From Mesorhabditis belari (lineage: Eukaryota; Nematoda; Chromadorea; Rhabditida; Rhabditidae), in the NCBI GenBank assembly GCA_958450365.1, contig CAUEEP010000912.1:62001-126000 (forward strand): DNA of 64,000 nucleotides, read 5' to 3'. A model generated the notes under the pieces. It was not told the DNA's origin. It was given only the letters and a program-made list of their open reading frames with translations, and ran no database searches. Made by a program: the position numbers and the translations under genes. Below, in pieces: positions 23,030 to 34,709 of the stretch. Each line of letters begins with the position of its first letter. Within the stretch, counting starts at the first letter, position 1.

Positions 23030-23600
23030 CCCAGGGGGTTATTGAAAAATAGAACGACTCCCGCTAATAGAAAGACTTCCTCTAATAGAACGACTTCCTC
23101 TAATAGAACGACTTCCTCTAATAGAACGACTTCCTCTAATAGAACGACTTCCTCTAATAGAACGACTTCCTCTAATAGAACGACTTCCTCTAATAGAACG
23201 ACTTCCTCTAACAGAACGACTTCCTCTAATAGAAAGACTTCCTCTAATAGAACGACTTCCTCTAATAGAACGACTTCCTCTAATAGAACGACTTCCTCTA
23301 ATAGAACGACTTCCTCTAATAGAACGACTTCCTCTAATAGAAAGACTTCCTCTAATAGAACGACTTCCTCTAATAGAAAGACTTCCTCTAATAGAAAGAC
23401 TTCCTCTAATAGAACGACTTCCTCTAATAGAACGACCTCCTCTAATAGAAAGACTTCCTCTAATAGAAAGACTTCCTCTAATAGAACGACTTCCTCTAAT
23501 AGAACGACCTCCTCTAATAGAAAGACTTCCTCTAATAGAAAGACTTACTCTAATAGAACAACTCCCCAAGGGGATATTGAAAAATAGAGCGACTTCCTCT
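23030..23600. repeat. 18-bp minisatellite CTAATAGAACGACTTCCT
   Basis: About 30 copies with C/A (AACGAC/AAAGAC) and T/C variants, framed by GAAAAATAGA...GACT copies at both edges. The 216- and 176-codon frames are artefacts. The unit resembles the CTCTAATAG end motif of the ACCGTA MITEs. Confidence 0.97.
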
Positions 23601-23604
23601 AATA

Positions 23605-24130
23605 TTAGGTTGGCAAGTTATAAACGATCGTTTTTGGGTAATGTGTTTTCTGAAAAAAACGGCTTATCGAATCAAAAAAATGTTTGCTTCATTCAAAAAC
23701 CCTATCCTTAATCTACAAGTTCAAAATCCTGGTTTCTAGCATTCATGAGCTAATATATTTTTGAGTGATTGCATACTTTTTAAAATAAAACGCTTCATCG
23801 ATTACATAGTTTCCCAAAATTTCAGAACAATCTAATCTTCGGAAGGTTGATTTTCAAATTAGGCTCAAAATGCACTTTTGTGCTAATTTAATCCATTTTC
23901 GTTTGAATTTAAGCAAGATTTTTAAAAAATGAAAGAGAACGGTTCGATCGATTGGATTGTTCTGAAATTTGAAAATAGGGTTTAGAAGAGCTGGAAGAGC
24001 TCTCCTAAACCTTAGTCAGTCATGAATTAAAACATCGGGATACGTGGATTGTGTCATTTGCCAAAAACCGGCTCATTGGAGAACTGAACCAACTTTAATC
24101 ACTGAACCTTAACCAAGCCTTAAGGAACCT
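23605..24130. mobile_element. possible mariner-type MITE, left end only
   Basis: TA then TTAGGTTGGCAAGTTATAAA at 23605 looks like a mariner TIR, directly abutting the minisatellite. No matching right end was identified, so the end coordinate is a guess. Interior non-coding. Confidence 0.35.
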
Positions 24131-24154
24131 TTATCACTATTTGCATTCAAGACT

Positions 24155-24252
24155 TTGTAATCAAGAATAAGAATAAGAATAAGAATAAGAGTAAGATTAA
24201 GAATAAGATTAAGAATAAGAATAAGAATAAGAATAAGAATAAGAATAAGAAA
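24155..24252. repeat. hexamer repeat AAGAAT
   Basis: About 16 copies of AAGAAT, with AAGAGT and AAGATT variants. Confidence 0.95.
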
Positions 24253-24829
24253 TAAGATTGAAAACAAAATGCCAACTCAAAAAGATAACAATCAGCAAAA
24301 GATTCTAGTACTTGTCTTTCATTTTCAATTCTCGAAACCCCATTTGCATTTGGTAAATAGAGGTGGGATGCTAATTTGAGGCTCTCTCGAGTGGAAAAGT
24401 GTCAAGGGACCAAAGAAAGGAAATGAATGGAAATAAGAGTGTGAAAGTGGTAAGGAAAAGGGTGCACGAGGTCACTTCCGTGCTAGTGGATTCAAAAATA
24501 AAAAACCTCTAGCTTAGTTCTTTAAAAGACTTAATGGTATTGTAAAATCTAAGAAATTGTACATTGCATTGCACAAAATATTCCATTGTAAAAGTCTTAC
24601 GTCTCAGGCTTTTCGATCTTGACAACTGAATACTTTTATTTTGTTTAATTTATTTGTTTAACATTTAATAGCAAGACAACGGATCTTCATTTTGAAAAAC
24701 AATACTGAAAAGTACTGAAACATTACATTGTAAAAGCACTTTACATTAGATTGTATATTATAGACAATTACATTGTACATTACAGACAATTACATTGTAA
24801 AAGACTTTGAAAACAGCTGGTTTATTTGA
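24253..24829. other. no gene recognised
   Basis: AT-rich. GACAATTACATTGTA repeats occur near 24740-24805. Confidence 0.45.
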
Positions 24830-25915
24830 TAGCTGGAAAAGCTTTGATAGCTTGGAAAGCTTTGATAGCTTGAATTTGATAGTTTAAAAGCTTTGATAGC
24901 TTGGAAAGCTTTGATAGCTTATAAAAGCTTTCATAGCTTAAAAAGCTTTGTAGCTTATAAAAGCTTTGATAGCTTATAAAAGCTTTCATAGCTTAAAAAG
25001 CTTTGTAGCTTATAAAAGCTTTCATAGCTTAAAAAGCTTTGTAGCTTATAAAAGCTTTGATAGCTTATAAAAGCTTCCATAGCTTATAAAAGCTTTCATA
25101 GCTTATAAAAGCTTTCATAGCTTAAAAAGCTTTGTAGCTTATAAAAGCTTTGATAGCTTATAAAAGCTTCCATAGCTTATAAAAGCTTTCATAGCTTAAA
25201 AAGCTTTGTAGCTTATAAAAGCTTTGATAGCTTATAAAAGCTTCCATAGCTTATAAAAGCTTTCATAGCTTAAAAAGCTTTGTAGCTTATAAAAGCTTTG
25301 ATAGCTTATAAAAGCTTCCATAGCTTATAAAAGCTTCCATAGCTTATAAAAGCTTTCATAGCTTATAAAAGCTTTCATAGCTTAAAAAGCTTTGTAGCTT
25401 ATAAAAGCTTTGATAGCTTATAAAAGCTTCCATAGCTTATAAAAGCTTTCATAGCTTATAAAAGCTTTGATAGCTTATAAAAGCTTCCATAGCTTATAAA
25501 AGCTTCCATAGCTTATAAAAGCTTCCATAGCTTATAAAAGCTTTCATAGCTTATAAAAGCTTTGATAGCTTATAAAAGCTTCCATAGCTTATAAAAGCTT
25601 CCATAGCTTATAAAAGCTTCCATAGCTTATAAAAGCTTTCATAGCTTATAAAAGCTTTGATAGCTTATAAAAGCTTCCATAGCTTATAAAAGCTTCCATA
25701 GCTTATAAAAGCTTTCATAACTTATAAAGCTTTGATAGCTTATAAAAGCTTTCATAGCTTAAAAAGCTTTGTAGCTTATAAAAGCTTTGATAGCTTATAA
25801 AAGCTTTGATAGCTTATAAAAGCTTCCATAGCTTATAAAAGCTTCCATAGCTTATAAAAGCTTCCATAGCTTATAAAAGCTTCCATAGCTTATAAAAGCT
25901 TTCATAGCTTAAAAA
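24830..25915. repeat. about 20-bp minisatellite, AGCTTATAAAAGCTTTCAT
   Basis: More than 50 copies over 1.1 kb. The unit contains overlapping AAGCTT palindromes and a TATAAAAG core. Variants TTTGAT, TTCCAT and TTTCAT alternate in higher-order blocks. Longest array in the window. Confidence 0.98.
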
Positions 25916-27195
25916 GAAAATAAGAACAAAGCAAGAAATGAATTGGTTCATTCATGAAAAAAACTCTCGTTCAAAACACAGCAAAACTTTGTTGAGAAGT
26001 CTAGACAAAACACGTTCCTTTCCGAAAATTTTTGCATTATAAAACGAAATCCTATACATAAACTGGATGCATCATACGAGAAGCGATGCTGGTGATCGTT
26101 TTGGGGTCCAGCGATTGTTTGCGGTGAGTCAGCCTCTCCGAATTCCCCTCCCCTCCCGCAAGCCACCATGTGCCTTCGCTAGCCACAACGAAATTCAAAA
26201 TCTCGCTTCAATCAAAAAGTCGCCAGCAAATCGGTAATATTTAAGCGTAAACAAGTAATTTCGGATAAATTTGTAAATCTGGCAGAAATCTGGCAGAAAT
26301 CTCCACTTTTTCAAATCTAGGACTTGTCATGTTTTGTTTTACAGGGTGACGCACAATTACCCGCACTCAGTTCGGCTTCTTTCAGCTTAGCGATCAATCA
26401 ATCGACCTAATTCTCTTTTATTATTAAATTTGAATATTTCTCCTGCAATGCCTTTTCTGGATTTGATCAAAAAAGTTTCTAAACTTTTGCTAGAGCGCTG
26501 CAAAATTGTGACACGCGTTTCTTGCGGCGGAATCGCGATTTTCTGATTTTTGCAACTAGTTTCATTGCCTCAAAATCAAAGGAAGCCATCATTTACTTCT
26601 TTTTACTTATTATTTCCAAAATCTAGCTCACTTTTACTAGAAAACAATGAATTTCAATTAGGAATCAAAGTTCAAAATGTGAATCTGCTGAGGTTATCTG
26701 CTGAGCCAGAGCTTATCTCTCTTAATTTGGTTCCGTATCTCTCTAAATTTGGTTCCGTATCTCTCTAAATTTGGTTCCTTGTTTTTCTAAATTTGGTTCC
26801 TTATCTCTCTTCATTTGGCTCCTTGTGTCTCTAAAACTCGATTTTCTTGACTGGAACAGCCTGACACATAGAACCTGAACACTCTTGTTTAAGGCAAAAA
26901 GAGAAGTTTGATTTGTTGCTTTCAATCGATTAACTGTATCTATTCAAGAATGGTTTTTGACAGCAATTCGGATCAATTGCGACCAGTCAACATGGCCGAC
27001 CAGTCAACATGGCGCGTTTAGTGTATGTGTGTCTGAACGATGTTCGACGAACAAAACGACTGAACGTCTGAACGACTGAACAAAAGTTCGACTATTTTTA
27101 AATTCCAGCAATACATTGCAGCAATATTTATTGAAAATCAACAAGTTGAAAATAATTTCCTAGTGACTTAAATGGAAAGTTCATTATAAAGCCAA
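25916..27195. other. no gene recognised; relic repeats
   Basis: Minus-strand 26700-26830 carries copies of the AGAGAGATAAGGAACC repeat seen at 41335 and 49170. CAGGGTGACGCACAATTA at 26343 resembles a Tc1/mariner-type end. The GC-richer stretch 26050-26170 is open on the minus strand and has a GTGAGT on the plus strand, but no exon could be closed. Confidence 0.4.
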
Positions 27196-27395
27196 AGGTA
27201 AGCTTACCAGTGGAAACGCTTAGCTGGAAACACGCTTAGCTGGAAACACGCTTAGCTGGAAACACGCTTAGCTGGAAACACGCTTAGCTGGAAACGCTTA
27301 TCTGGAAAGCTTACCAGTGGAAACGCTTAGCTCGAAAGTTTAGCTCGAAAGCTTAGCTCGAAAGCTTAGCTGGAAAGCTTAGCTGGAAACGTTTC
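27196..27395. repeat. 16-bp minisatellite GGAAACACGCTTAGCT
   Basis: About 11 copies, first perfect, later with shortened GAAAGCTTAGCTC units. Confidence 0.93.
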
Positions 27396-27584
27396 GCTTT
27401 TTGTTAACGCAATAATTGAATGAAGAGACAAGATTTATTGGAATCGATTGAGATTGCACCGTTCCTTATAAAGTTGGAGATCTATTCTTTTGATTCGATT
27501 ATGACATTTTAGAGAAGGCCGACTGGGAAACTGAAATAGATCTTTTGTGTTTCGTCGGAAAGCACCTCTTTATTCACCCGAAAG

Positions 27585-27720
27585 CTATTGATTGTTTATT
27601 TCTCTCAAAATCGTGACGCCAATTGGAGGACCCGATTCGCGCGATGCCTTTTCCGCCATTGCTCCTTCTCGGCTCTTCGCAATAGGAAAATCGTGCTCGC
27701 ACTGCAAAGAACTCTCGGTA
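27585..27720 (-). CDS. candidate 3' exon of the receptor gene, minus strand
   Basis: Minus-strand island after a CATATTAG acceptor, open to a stop at 27585. If the receptor exon ending at 28564 is instead spliced at GCCGG|GTGAAC, the phase matches. The tail would then read ESSLQCEHDFPIAKSREGA... and end TILREINNQ, a hydrophilic cytoplasmic tail. Other frames of the same island are also open, so the call is weak. The alternative is that the receptor stops at 28564 and this island is something else. Confidence 0.3.
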
Positions 27721-27839
27721 CTAATATGGGTTGGGTTGCGATTGTGGGTTGCTAGACTACGAAGCTAGACTACGAAACGCTCCGCATCGTCATTATGGGG
27801 GTGGGGTACTATTACAGTATTTACGGTAGGTTTATTTAT

Positions 27840-28055
27840 GAAATATCGACTTTTTGGCACTTTAACGCTGTTTAATGTTAGTTAATGCGTAGGCTAACAT
27901 TGATAAGCTCTACTCACAAAAGACAGCCTAAGACTAAGGCTTAAACAGACACTCAAGTTTCTCTAAAATATAGCCTTAGAGAAACATGAATAGTTGCTTA
28001 AGCCTTAGTCTTAAGCTGGCTTTTGTGGATGGAGCCTATCAATGTTGACCCAAAT
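27840..28055. repeat. inverted repeat (foldback relic)
   Basis: GCTAACATTGATAAGCTC...AGCCTAAGACTAAGGC is mirrored by GCCTTAGTCTTAAGCTGGCT...GAGCCTATCAATGTTG. Non-coding. Confidence 0.8.
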
Positions 28056-28563
28056 GGTCAACATTGATCGGCGCCACTTAGACAAAAGGCAGACTAAGAC
28101 GACGGCGCTAGCACGAACATTAACTGCGTTCCAGGTTTTACGATTAGGCTAGCACAGGCGCCTACGGCGCGGTTAAGGTGCGAAGCCAAAGCCTGGATAA
28201 ATAGCAATGTATTGCATAGTAAATAGTAGTGTTTTTGATTGCTAACCTTCTTTAAATTCGTGTTCAACGACCTCGATTACCCCCGGGGAAGTGAAAAAAT
28301 GAAAAAGGCCCCAACAAAGTACGAAAATTTGCATTGAAATATCTAGGAATTCCAACGAATCACTACTTTTTACTTTATTATGTTATTACTTTTTATTTTA
28401 TGTCTAGGAATGAATAACTACTTTCTTTTCCACATTCCTTTTGCTAAGGCTAGCTAGATGAAGTATTTTTGCTTTTTGAGAAGCTTTTTAAGAGCTAACC
28501 TATTTTTGCACGCACTTTAAGACTACATTTACTCTTTTTGCTTCAAAAAACTCTAAAAAGTGT

Positions 28564-31500
28564 TCACCCGGCGACCGTATAGCCGCCACTGTAAACCAAG
28601 AAATTCCCAAGATAATACGATAGATCGGCGACGAGCGGACACTGATCCATGAAAATTTTGTAGATAAAGGGGCAGATCACGTGAGCAAATGTCAACGGTA
28701 AATTGTTGATCAAAATCTGGAATTTGTTGATCTGAATTGTTGATCTGAATTGTTGATCTGAATGGTTGATCTGGATTCTTGATCTGAATTGTTGATCTGC
28801 TTGATCTGAATTGTTGATCTGCTTGATCTGAATTGTTGATCTGCTTGATCTGAATTGTTGATCTGCTTGATCTGAATTGTTGATCTGCTTGATCTGAATT
28901 GTTGATCTCAATTCTTGATCTGCTTGATCTGAATTGTTGATCTGCTTGATCTGAATTGTTGATCTGAATTGTTGATCTGCTTGATCTGAATTGTTGATCT
29001 GCTTGATCTGAATTGTTGATCTCAATTCTTGATCTCAATTCTTGATCTGAATTCTTGATCCGAATTCTTGATCAAAATATTTCAGAATTATATCCTTTTT
29101 TGAGCCGCTCACTTGCACCAAAAGGAAGCGCTCGGTGGCCAAATCGATTTTCTTTACTTTGTTTTTCTGAAATTTAGCCTTAGAAAGAGCAAAAATTTGT
29201 TTTCCCTTACCGCCAATTTGTAAATGAGAATCAAATCGAGCGGCAGTGTCGCGGAAACAAAAATAAATCTCATATCCATCAAAACGCTGTCATCTAAAAA
29301 CATTAAAATTAAATTAAATTAAAGAGAACAAACGTTTTATTGAAATTTACAGCGTTAATAATGGGATTGGTAAATAAGAAATGCGACGGGAAACCATTTT
29401 TTTGGTTTTAGGATGGTTTAGGGCTTGAAGAGGTTTGGGATCTGTGAAAGTTTGCGTATTTTAGGGGACTTTTCTTCGGGGAAATAGCTCATAAGGGAAA
29501 AACACGAAATCAAGGTCACCAATCGAAATGAGATCTTGACCATTCGATGCAGAATTTGACGCTGATTCCGAATCTGCTGCCCCTTTTTTTTGCTAAATAG
29601 GTCCGAATCGCAAGGATTTTGGAAAGCAAGTTTTTGGCCTCTTAAAACGCTTGCGCTTGCGCGACAAAGAAATGATTGCGTAGTGTAGCGGGTAACGTGT
29701 CGGAATGCAAACCCATCCAAAACTTTATAAGAAAGCCCGCGCATGAGCTTTCACAAAGAGCTCAAATCTTTTCAAATAAAATCACTCTGAATCTTTTCAA
29801 ATTAAACGACACTCACAGAATATTTGCAACCGTTCCGCGATCACTCCAGCCAATACCGGGAAACCGATTTGAAGAGCCGAATATTTCTGTGAATGTTGCG
29901 AGTAGAGCCCGTTGAACGAGAGGGCAAGAAAGCGATTTAGCGAGAAAGCTGGAAACTTTAAAGCTTCTAAAAATCGAAAATCCCTCACCAATTTGCAAGA
30001 AACCCGAAATGTAGTAGCCGGACCCCAGGAAGAGGTGAACCCAAAAGAAGACCGTTGTCAGCACCACGTTGTCCGAACATTTCGGGAATGGGGAACTGGA
30101 AAGACTTGCATGAATCGCAAATGATGAAGATTTGGTTAAATGATAGTTGTTAAAGAATAGTTAAATCGTTAAATGAATCAAGTTTTAATCTAAAAATCTG
30201 GTTCAAGGGATGGACGCTAGTTCGGTTGGCTCGGTGGCAATTTTGTGACTCTCCAAATCCAAATTTTGTGACTCTCCTTAGGGTGGTGCAAAAGAAACTG
30301 CCGATGGGTATCAGCTCTCATTTATCAGAAACGAGCGATGCTAACGGCATTATTTTTTCCATGTTTTGTTCGCTTATTTGTTTGCTATTTATTTCGACAT
30401 TTTAATTTTTTGGTTGTTTTTTTATTTTATTTTTAAATGCTTATATTTTTTATTTAATAGGTTGATGCATAAGTCTTTTCGTTTTTTTTCGTACTTCTGT
30501 TAAAAAGTAACAAATTCACCAATTAATCTATAGTTTGCTCTATAAAAAAAGTGTTTTTTTGTTCAATTTGCATCTTTTTAAATCAAATTTCGGTTCACTT
30601 TCAAGCAAATTCGAGAGTGAAAAACGCCTTTTTCGTAAAAATCTATAAAAAACTCTACGGAAAAATTGGCTGAATGAATTTCTCTGAAATTTTGGCGAAA
30701 TATCAAACGTTTTTTTCTCTATCTTTTATCTATTGACACGAAGATAGGTTTTCTTTAGCTAAGGTGTCTAAACCGCATCATCGAGTTAGCCCTTTTTGAC
30801 TACCCGACTTCATACTCTCAAGAAAATCCAGGCATTAAATATTTTTAAACCCGTTTTAATGTTATTTTGCAGAAAAATAATTGGTTTTTCTAATGAAATC
30901 AACCGTAGTTTAATTGGTGCATTTTTTGGCTTGAAACGGCAGACGAAAAGGAACAAAAAGACTTATGCATCAACCTAATAGATCATGGTCGAGCAAAAGT
31001 TTGTGCTACGAGCAGCATTACTGTTTAACTTCAAAATTGGAAAGTCTGCTGCCGAATCGCATCGTTCTCTTTGTGCTGCTTTCGGAGATGGCAGTTTGTC
31101 TCTCAGGCAATGTCAGACTTGGTTTCAACGATTCAGGGAGACGAGACTTTGGAAGATTACGAGTACGGTTCCAAGCCAGAAGTCGTGAACGAAGCCAAGC
31201 TGAGGGACTTTATACAGGCAGATCCATGCCAATCTGCTCGAAATCTTGCGAAAATATTCCATTGTGATCATGTCACCATCGAACGCCATCTTTTTTGAAT
31301 TTACCGTCAAATTGGAAGTTTCTTTTGCACCACCCTAATAGAAAGCCTCAACTTTATTTCACTACCAACGAATCATTATGATTCTAGATTGAGATTTAGG
31401 GTAAGCGTATAGTTTACCCCCTCAAAAAATGGATCTAGAAAAATTGAGGAGGGGCGGAGATGAGTAAACTATACTTTAGCTAGGTTGGAATTTGATTAGA

Positions 31501-32831
31501 TGGCTAGCTGTTGGATGGCTAGCTGTTGGATGGCTAGCTGTTGGATGGGTAGCTGTTGGATGGGTAGCTGTTGGATGGGTAGCTGTTGGATGGGTAGCTG
31601 TTGGATGGGTAGCTGTTGGATGGGTAGCTGTTGGATGGGTAGCTGTTGGATGGCTAGCTGTTGGATGGCTAGCTGTTGGATGGAATTTGATTAGATGGCT
31701 AGCTGTTGGAAACCTCTAAAGTCTTTTTCCCGGTGTCCGGTTGGACAATTGTTTTTTTGATCGGTTTACATTTGAAAGTTTTTCTAGAGAAATTTTGGAT
31801 GGCCTACACCGCTCTATCTCATACATCTCATCGCTATATTTCATTTCTCATTCAAAGTTTCAGTTTCATTTTCAACTAAAGAAATCGTCACAGTTCTTTC
31901 GACAAAAATTTGAACCGGTGAACCTTACTTCTAAAGTTTCAGCTGATTAGTTTATGATTGAAAAGTTTAGCAATAGCTATTGCTTTCCAATAGCAAGCTA
32001 AGATCAAAAAGCTGACTGTTAAGCTCCAGAGTCATACAATTATTGTAAGCTAACACTTGTAAGGTTCTGAAAAAGATCTGAATGTCTAAATCTGTGGCTA
32101 AATTCTTTAGCTGAATATCTAAATAATGTCTGACTAAAAATGCTTACGATTGTTATCGCTAGCTTTCAAATTTTTCGTGGACCAACTCCAAGAACCCAAA
32201 ACATTTCCTGATTAAAACCATAAGACCAATTCGAAAATTGGTCTTATGGGTTTGAAACATTGAAATATTGCTTATTCTATTTGAAACATTGAAATATTCT
32301 TTGCTTTTTATAGAGTCCATAACAAGACAAAAGATTGTGCAAAAAGATAAAACAAAGACAACTCTTTTTCCCCGGTGTCCGCTTGGTCAATTGTTTTTTT
32401 GCTCGGTTTACATATGAAAGTTTTTCTAGAGAAATTTTCTGATGGCCTACATACCGCTCTATCTCATACATCTCATCGCTATATTTCATTTCTCGTTCAA
32501 AGCTTCAGTTTCAGTTTCCACTAAAGAAATCATCACAGTTTTTTCGACAAAAATTTGAACCGGTGAACCGGGACTCTGACTCAATTTTGGTGAACCGGGA
32601 CTCTAACTCAATTTTTATGAACCGGGACTCGCCGATCGACTCTGACAGCTATTTCAGAATAATATACCATTGGGTGAGCTGTGAGAGGAATGCCCATAAG
32701 AGAATGACGGAGAATGTGCCCTTGGCGATCGAATCGCTCAACATTAGCCGAATGACAGTTCGAGTGAAGAGCCGACTTCGGAAACAATAGACAACAGCCA
32801 TCGAATTGTTGATTACAGAGAAGAGAGCAAA
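28564..32831 (-). CDS. serpentine (7TM) receptor-like gene, minus strand, 5' incomplete
   Basis: Six exons join without a stop (230 residues): 32831-32668, 30095-29989, 29948-29817, 29293-29211, 29166-29113, 28716-28564 (stop TGA). All phases agree and all introns are GT...AG. Hydrophobic segments in order: FSVINNSMAVVYCF then basic RSRLFTRTVIR (TM1 end and loop), GTFSVILLWAFLSQL, Cys-containing CSPFPKCSDN, VVLTTVFFWVHLFLGSGYYI, an NRFLAL motif where many nematode chemoreceptors carry their DRY equivalent, ALQIGFPVLAGVIAERLQIF, MRFIFVSATLPLDLILIY, a basic loop KLAKNKVKKID, LLVQILINNLPLTFAHVICP, and a last helix before YSGGYTVAG. This is the topology of a nematode serpentine receptor at the plasma membrane, probably chemosensory. 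I cannot assign the class. The true start exon is not found. Exons at 33178-34709 may be its 5' part: an alternative donor there (CTT|GTGCGA) is in phase with 32831. The 2.6-kb first intron holds a mariner, a MITE, a minisatellite and a 220-bp duplication. Confidence 0.72.
28717..29072. repeat. TTGATCTGAATTG minisatellite in receptor intron
   Basis: Units of 13 bp (GAATTGTTGATCT) and 22 bp (with GCTTGATCT added), about 25 copies. It lies wholly inside the intron between 28717 and 29112 and starts within about 30 bp of the splice acceptor. Confidence 0.96.
30460..30975. mobile_element. MITE nested in mariner (516 bp)
   Basis: TA flanks both sides. Ends GGTTGATGCATAAGTCTTTT and AAAAGACTTATGCATCAACC. 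The interior matches the MITE portion of the foldback structure at 1069-1625. No coding capacity. Confidence 0.93.
30985..31300 (+). pseudogene. mariner transposase, N-terminal remnant
   Basis: ATG at 30985, MVEQKFVLRAALLFNFKIGK then SLSLRQCQTWFQRF, a frameshift near 31138, then LEDYEYGSKPEVV and SARNLAKIFHCDHVTIERHL. Both HTH halves of a mariner transposase are present. A stop follows and the catalytic domain is deleted up to the right TIR. Confidence 0.93.
31494..31710. repeat. 15-bp minisatellite GCTAGCTGTTGGATG
   Basis: About 14 copies with GGGTAGCTG in the centre and GGCTAGCTG at the edges, bracketed by GAATTTGATTAGATGGCTAG at both ends. Confidence 0.97.
31715..32572. repeat. 220-bp direct duplication (31715-31935 and 32345-32572)
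   Basis: CTTTTTCCCGGTGTCCG, ATTGTTTTTTTGATCGGTTT, TTTTTCTAGAGAAATTTT, CTCATACATCTCATCGCTAT and TTTGAACCGGTGAACC occur in both copies in the same order, about 630 bp apart. Non-coding and intronic. Confidence 0.93.
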
Positions 32832-33177
32832 CTGGAAAGGGAAAAAGTGAAAATTGTTTAGAAAAAGTTACTCCAAAGCAGATTTTTGAGTACTAACCTT
32901 TCACGGGACACTGTTAGTGTTTTTTGTGATGACGAAAAAATAGTTAAATGTAGCGGTGAAGTGCCTACAGGGTGACCGCAAAGTATAGCGACAACTTTTT
33001 AGAAAAGTCTCTTCAAAATGTCTAATTTATTTCAAAAGTGGCAAGTGTTTTATAGGGAATTGCAGCCCTTAATCTTGGCTAAATTTATCTACTAAAAACT
33101 TCCCGATTGGACTTATACAACTTATTTAACAAGCACTTGAATGAGCTCATTACCTGGTACCTGGTACTCCCGCTGGA

Positions 33178-34709
33178 TCAATCGCCTTTTATCAATAAGC
33201 TAGTGTTTGGGTGAAATAAAATGTTGCTGCGGAAGCTAATGAAGAAAAGAAGTAGGCAGAAAAGAAGTAAGCAAGCACATAAACAAATTTAATGAGTCTA
33301 AATAAGGTGTAAAGGGAAAAATCCCCTCCCCCCGATAAATTCCTTCCCCCCGTTTTTGAGAGAGTACCCAAATCTGATTAAATCTATTCGCTAACCATGT
33401 TTGTTTTTGGGAAAAAAGTCGCACAAGAAATATTGGTGGGTAAAGCTCGCTCAAAGTCCCCACTAGTCCCACCACGAATTGAAGTGCGTGCACGAATCGT
33501 CTCAGCGGCACAAAACGAGTGTTCGTGTTCACGATGGCCGCCACATCGTAGATATTTGGTAGAAAGATGTAGATAATGGTGAGTAAAGCTGAAACTATGA
33601 ATACTCCATGTTACACGATCTTTTTTTGCGCTCTCTTTTGTTCTTTTCTTCTAAAAGAAAAGTGAAAGGCGTTGCTGATTTTTTCAAGACGAGAAAAGCC
33701 GAGACCCTCAAGACGAGAACCGTATTGGAACCGTATTGGAACCATATCCAATCGAAATCGGAACCGTATTGGAACCGTATTGGAACCATATTTAATCAAA
33801 ATAGGAACCGTATTGGAACCGTATTGGAACCATATTTAATCAAAACAGGAACCGTACTGGAAACGAATTGGAACCGTATTGGAACCATATTCAATCGAAA
33901 TCGGAACCGTTTTGGAACCGTATTGGAACCATATCTAATCAAATGAGTGATAACCGTAATTGAGAACGGCATCAGATCCGCATCAGATCAAAATAGGAAC
34001 CGTTTTGGAACCGAATTGGAACCATATTCAATCGAAATCGGAACCGTTTTGGAACCGTATTGGAACCATATCTAATCAAATGATGTGATAAGTGTTAAAT
34101 GATAACGGCATCAGATCCGCATCAGATCAGAATAGGAACCGTATTGGAACCGTGTCGGAACCGTTTTGGAACCGTATTGGAACCGTATTGGAACCATATC
34201 TAATCAAAACAGGAACCGTATTGGAACCATATTCAATCGAAATCGGAACCGTTTTGGAACCATTTTGGAACTGTATTGGAACCGTATTCGAAACCATATT
34301 TAATCGAAATAGGAACCGTTTTGGAATCGTCTTGGAACCGTATTGGAACCATATCTAGTCAAATGAGGTGATAAGTGTTAAATGATAGTTAATTAGAAGA
34401 TAAAGTTGAAATTTCTTCTAACTTTTCGCTTTGCAACTGGCTATTTACGTATTGAAAGTGAAAAATGTGAATTTACCCAAAAACTTGCCCAATTTGAAAT
34501 AAAGCTATCTTTATTTCAAATTAGGCTTTTAAAGAGAGCTTTTAAAGAGATAAAGCTATCTATCTCTTTAAAAATCCAATTTCCAATAACTCACCATTTG
34601 TGATCAGAAAACAGATAAAAACGAAGAAGAGCTCCCGTCGAAACTGAGCCGATGTGATGATGGAACGGAGGAGAATCGGGGGATTCATGACAGTCGATAC
34701 AGTGGCATT
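33178..34709 (-). CDS. serpentine-receptor-like exons upstream of the 28.6-32.8 kb gene
   Basis: Exon 34709-34595 (after ATTTAG, donor AATG|GTGAGT) reads ...VMNPPILLRSIITSAQFRR then ELFFVFICFLITN. Exon 33588-33396 (after AGTTTCAG) continues in phase with ALLTIIYIFLPNIYD, RFVPLRRFVHALQF and VVGLVGT followed by a proline-rich turn. A third exon, 33235-33178, can be joined in phase (…QTCFRSNILFHPNTSLLIKGD then stop) but is weak. Two or three membrane helices are evident. Either this is the 3' part (TM6-TM7 and tail) of a tandem paralogue, or the 5' half of the receptor that ends at 28564. LFFVFICFLITNALLTI resembles LLVQILINNLPLTF of that gene. The intron holds a 660-bp minisatellite. Confidence 0.55.
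33715..34375. repeat. GGAACCGTATT minisatellite with longer units
   Basis: Units GGAACCGTATT/GGAACCGTTTT are interspersed with ATATCTAATCAAA and TCAATCGAAATC. A longer block containing AACGGCATCAGATCCGCATC occurs twice (about 33961 and 34103). Inside the receptor-like intron. Confidence 0.95.

Larger units (their letters stand above)
30281..31335 (+). mobile_element. deleted mariner carrying a nested MITE
   Basis: Outer ends GGGTGGTGCAAAAGAAACTG and the inverse AGTTTCTTTTGCACCACCC, with TTA before and TAA after. The mariner itself is only about 540 bp. The remaining 516 bp are the MITE at 30460-30975, inserted a few bases upstream of the transposase ATG. The whole lies inside an intron of the minus-strand receptor gene. 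Confidence 0.93.
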
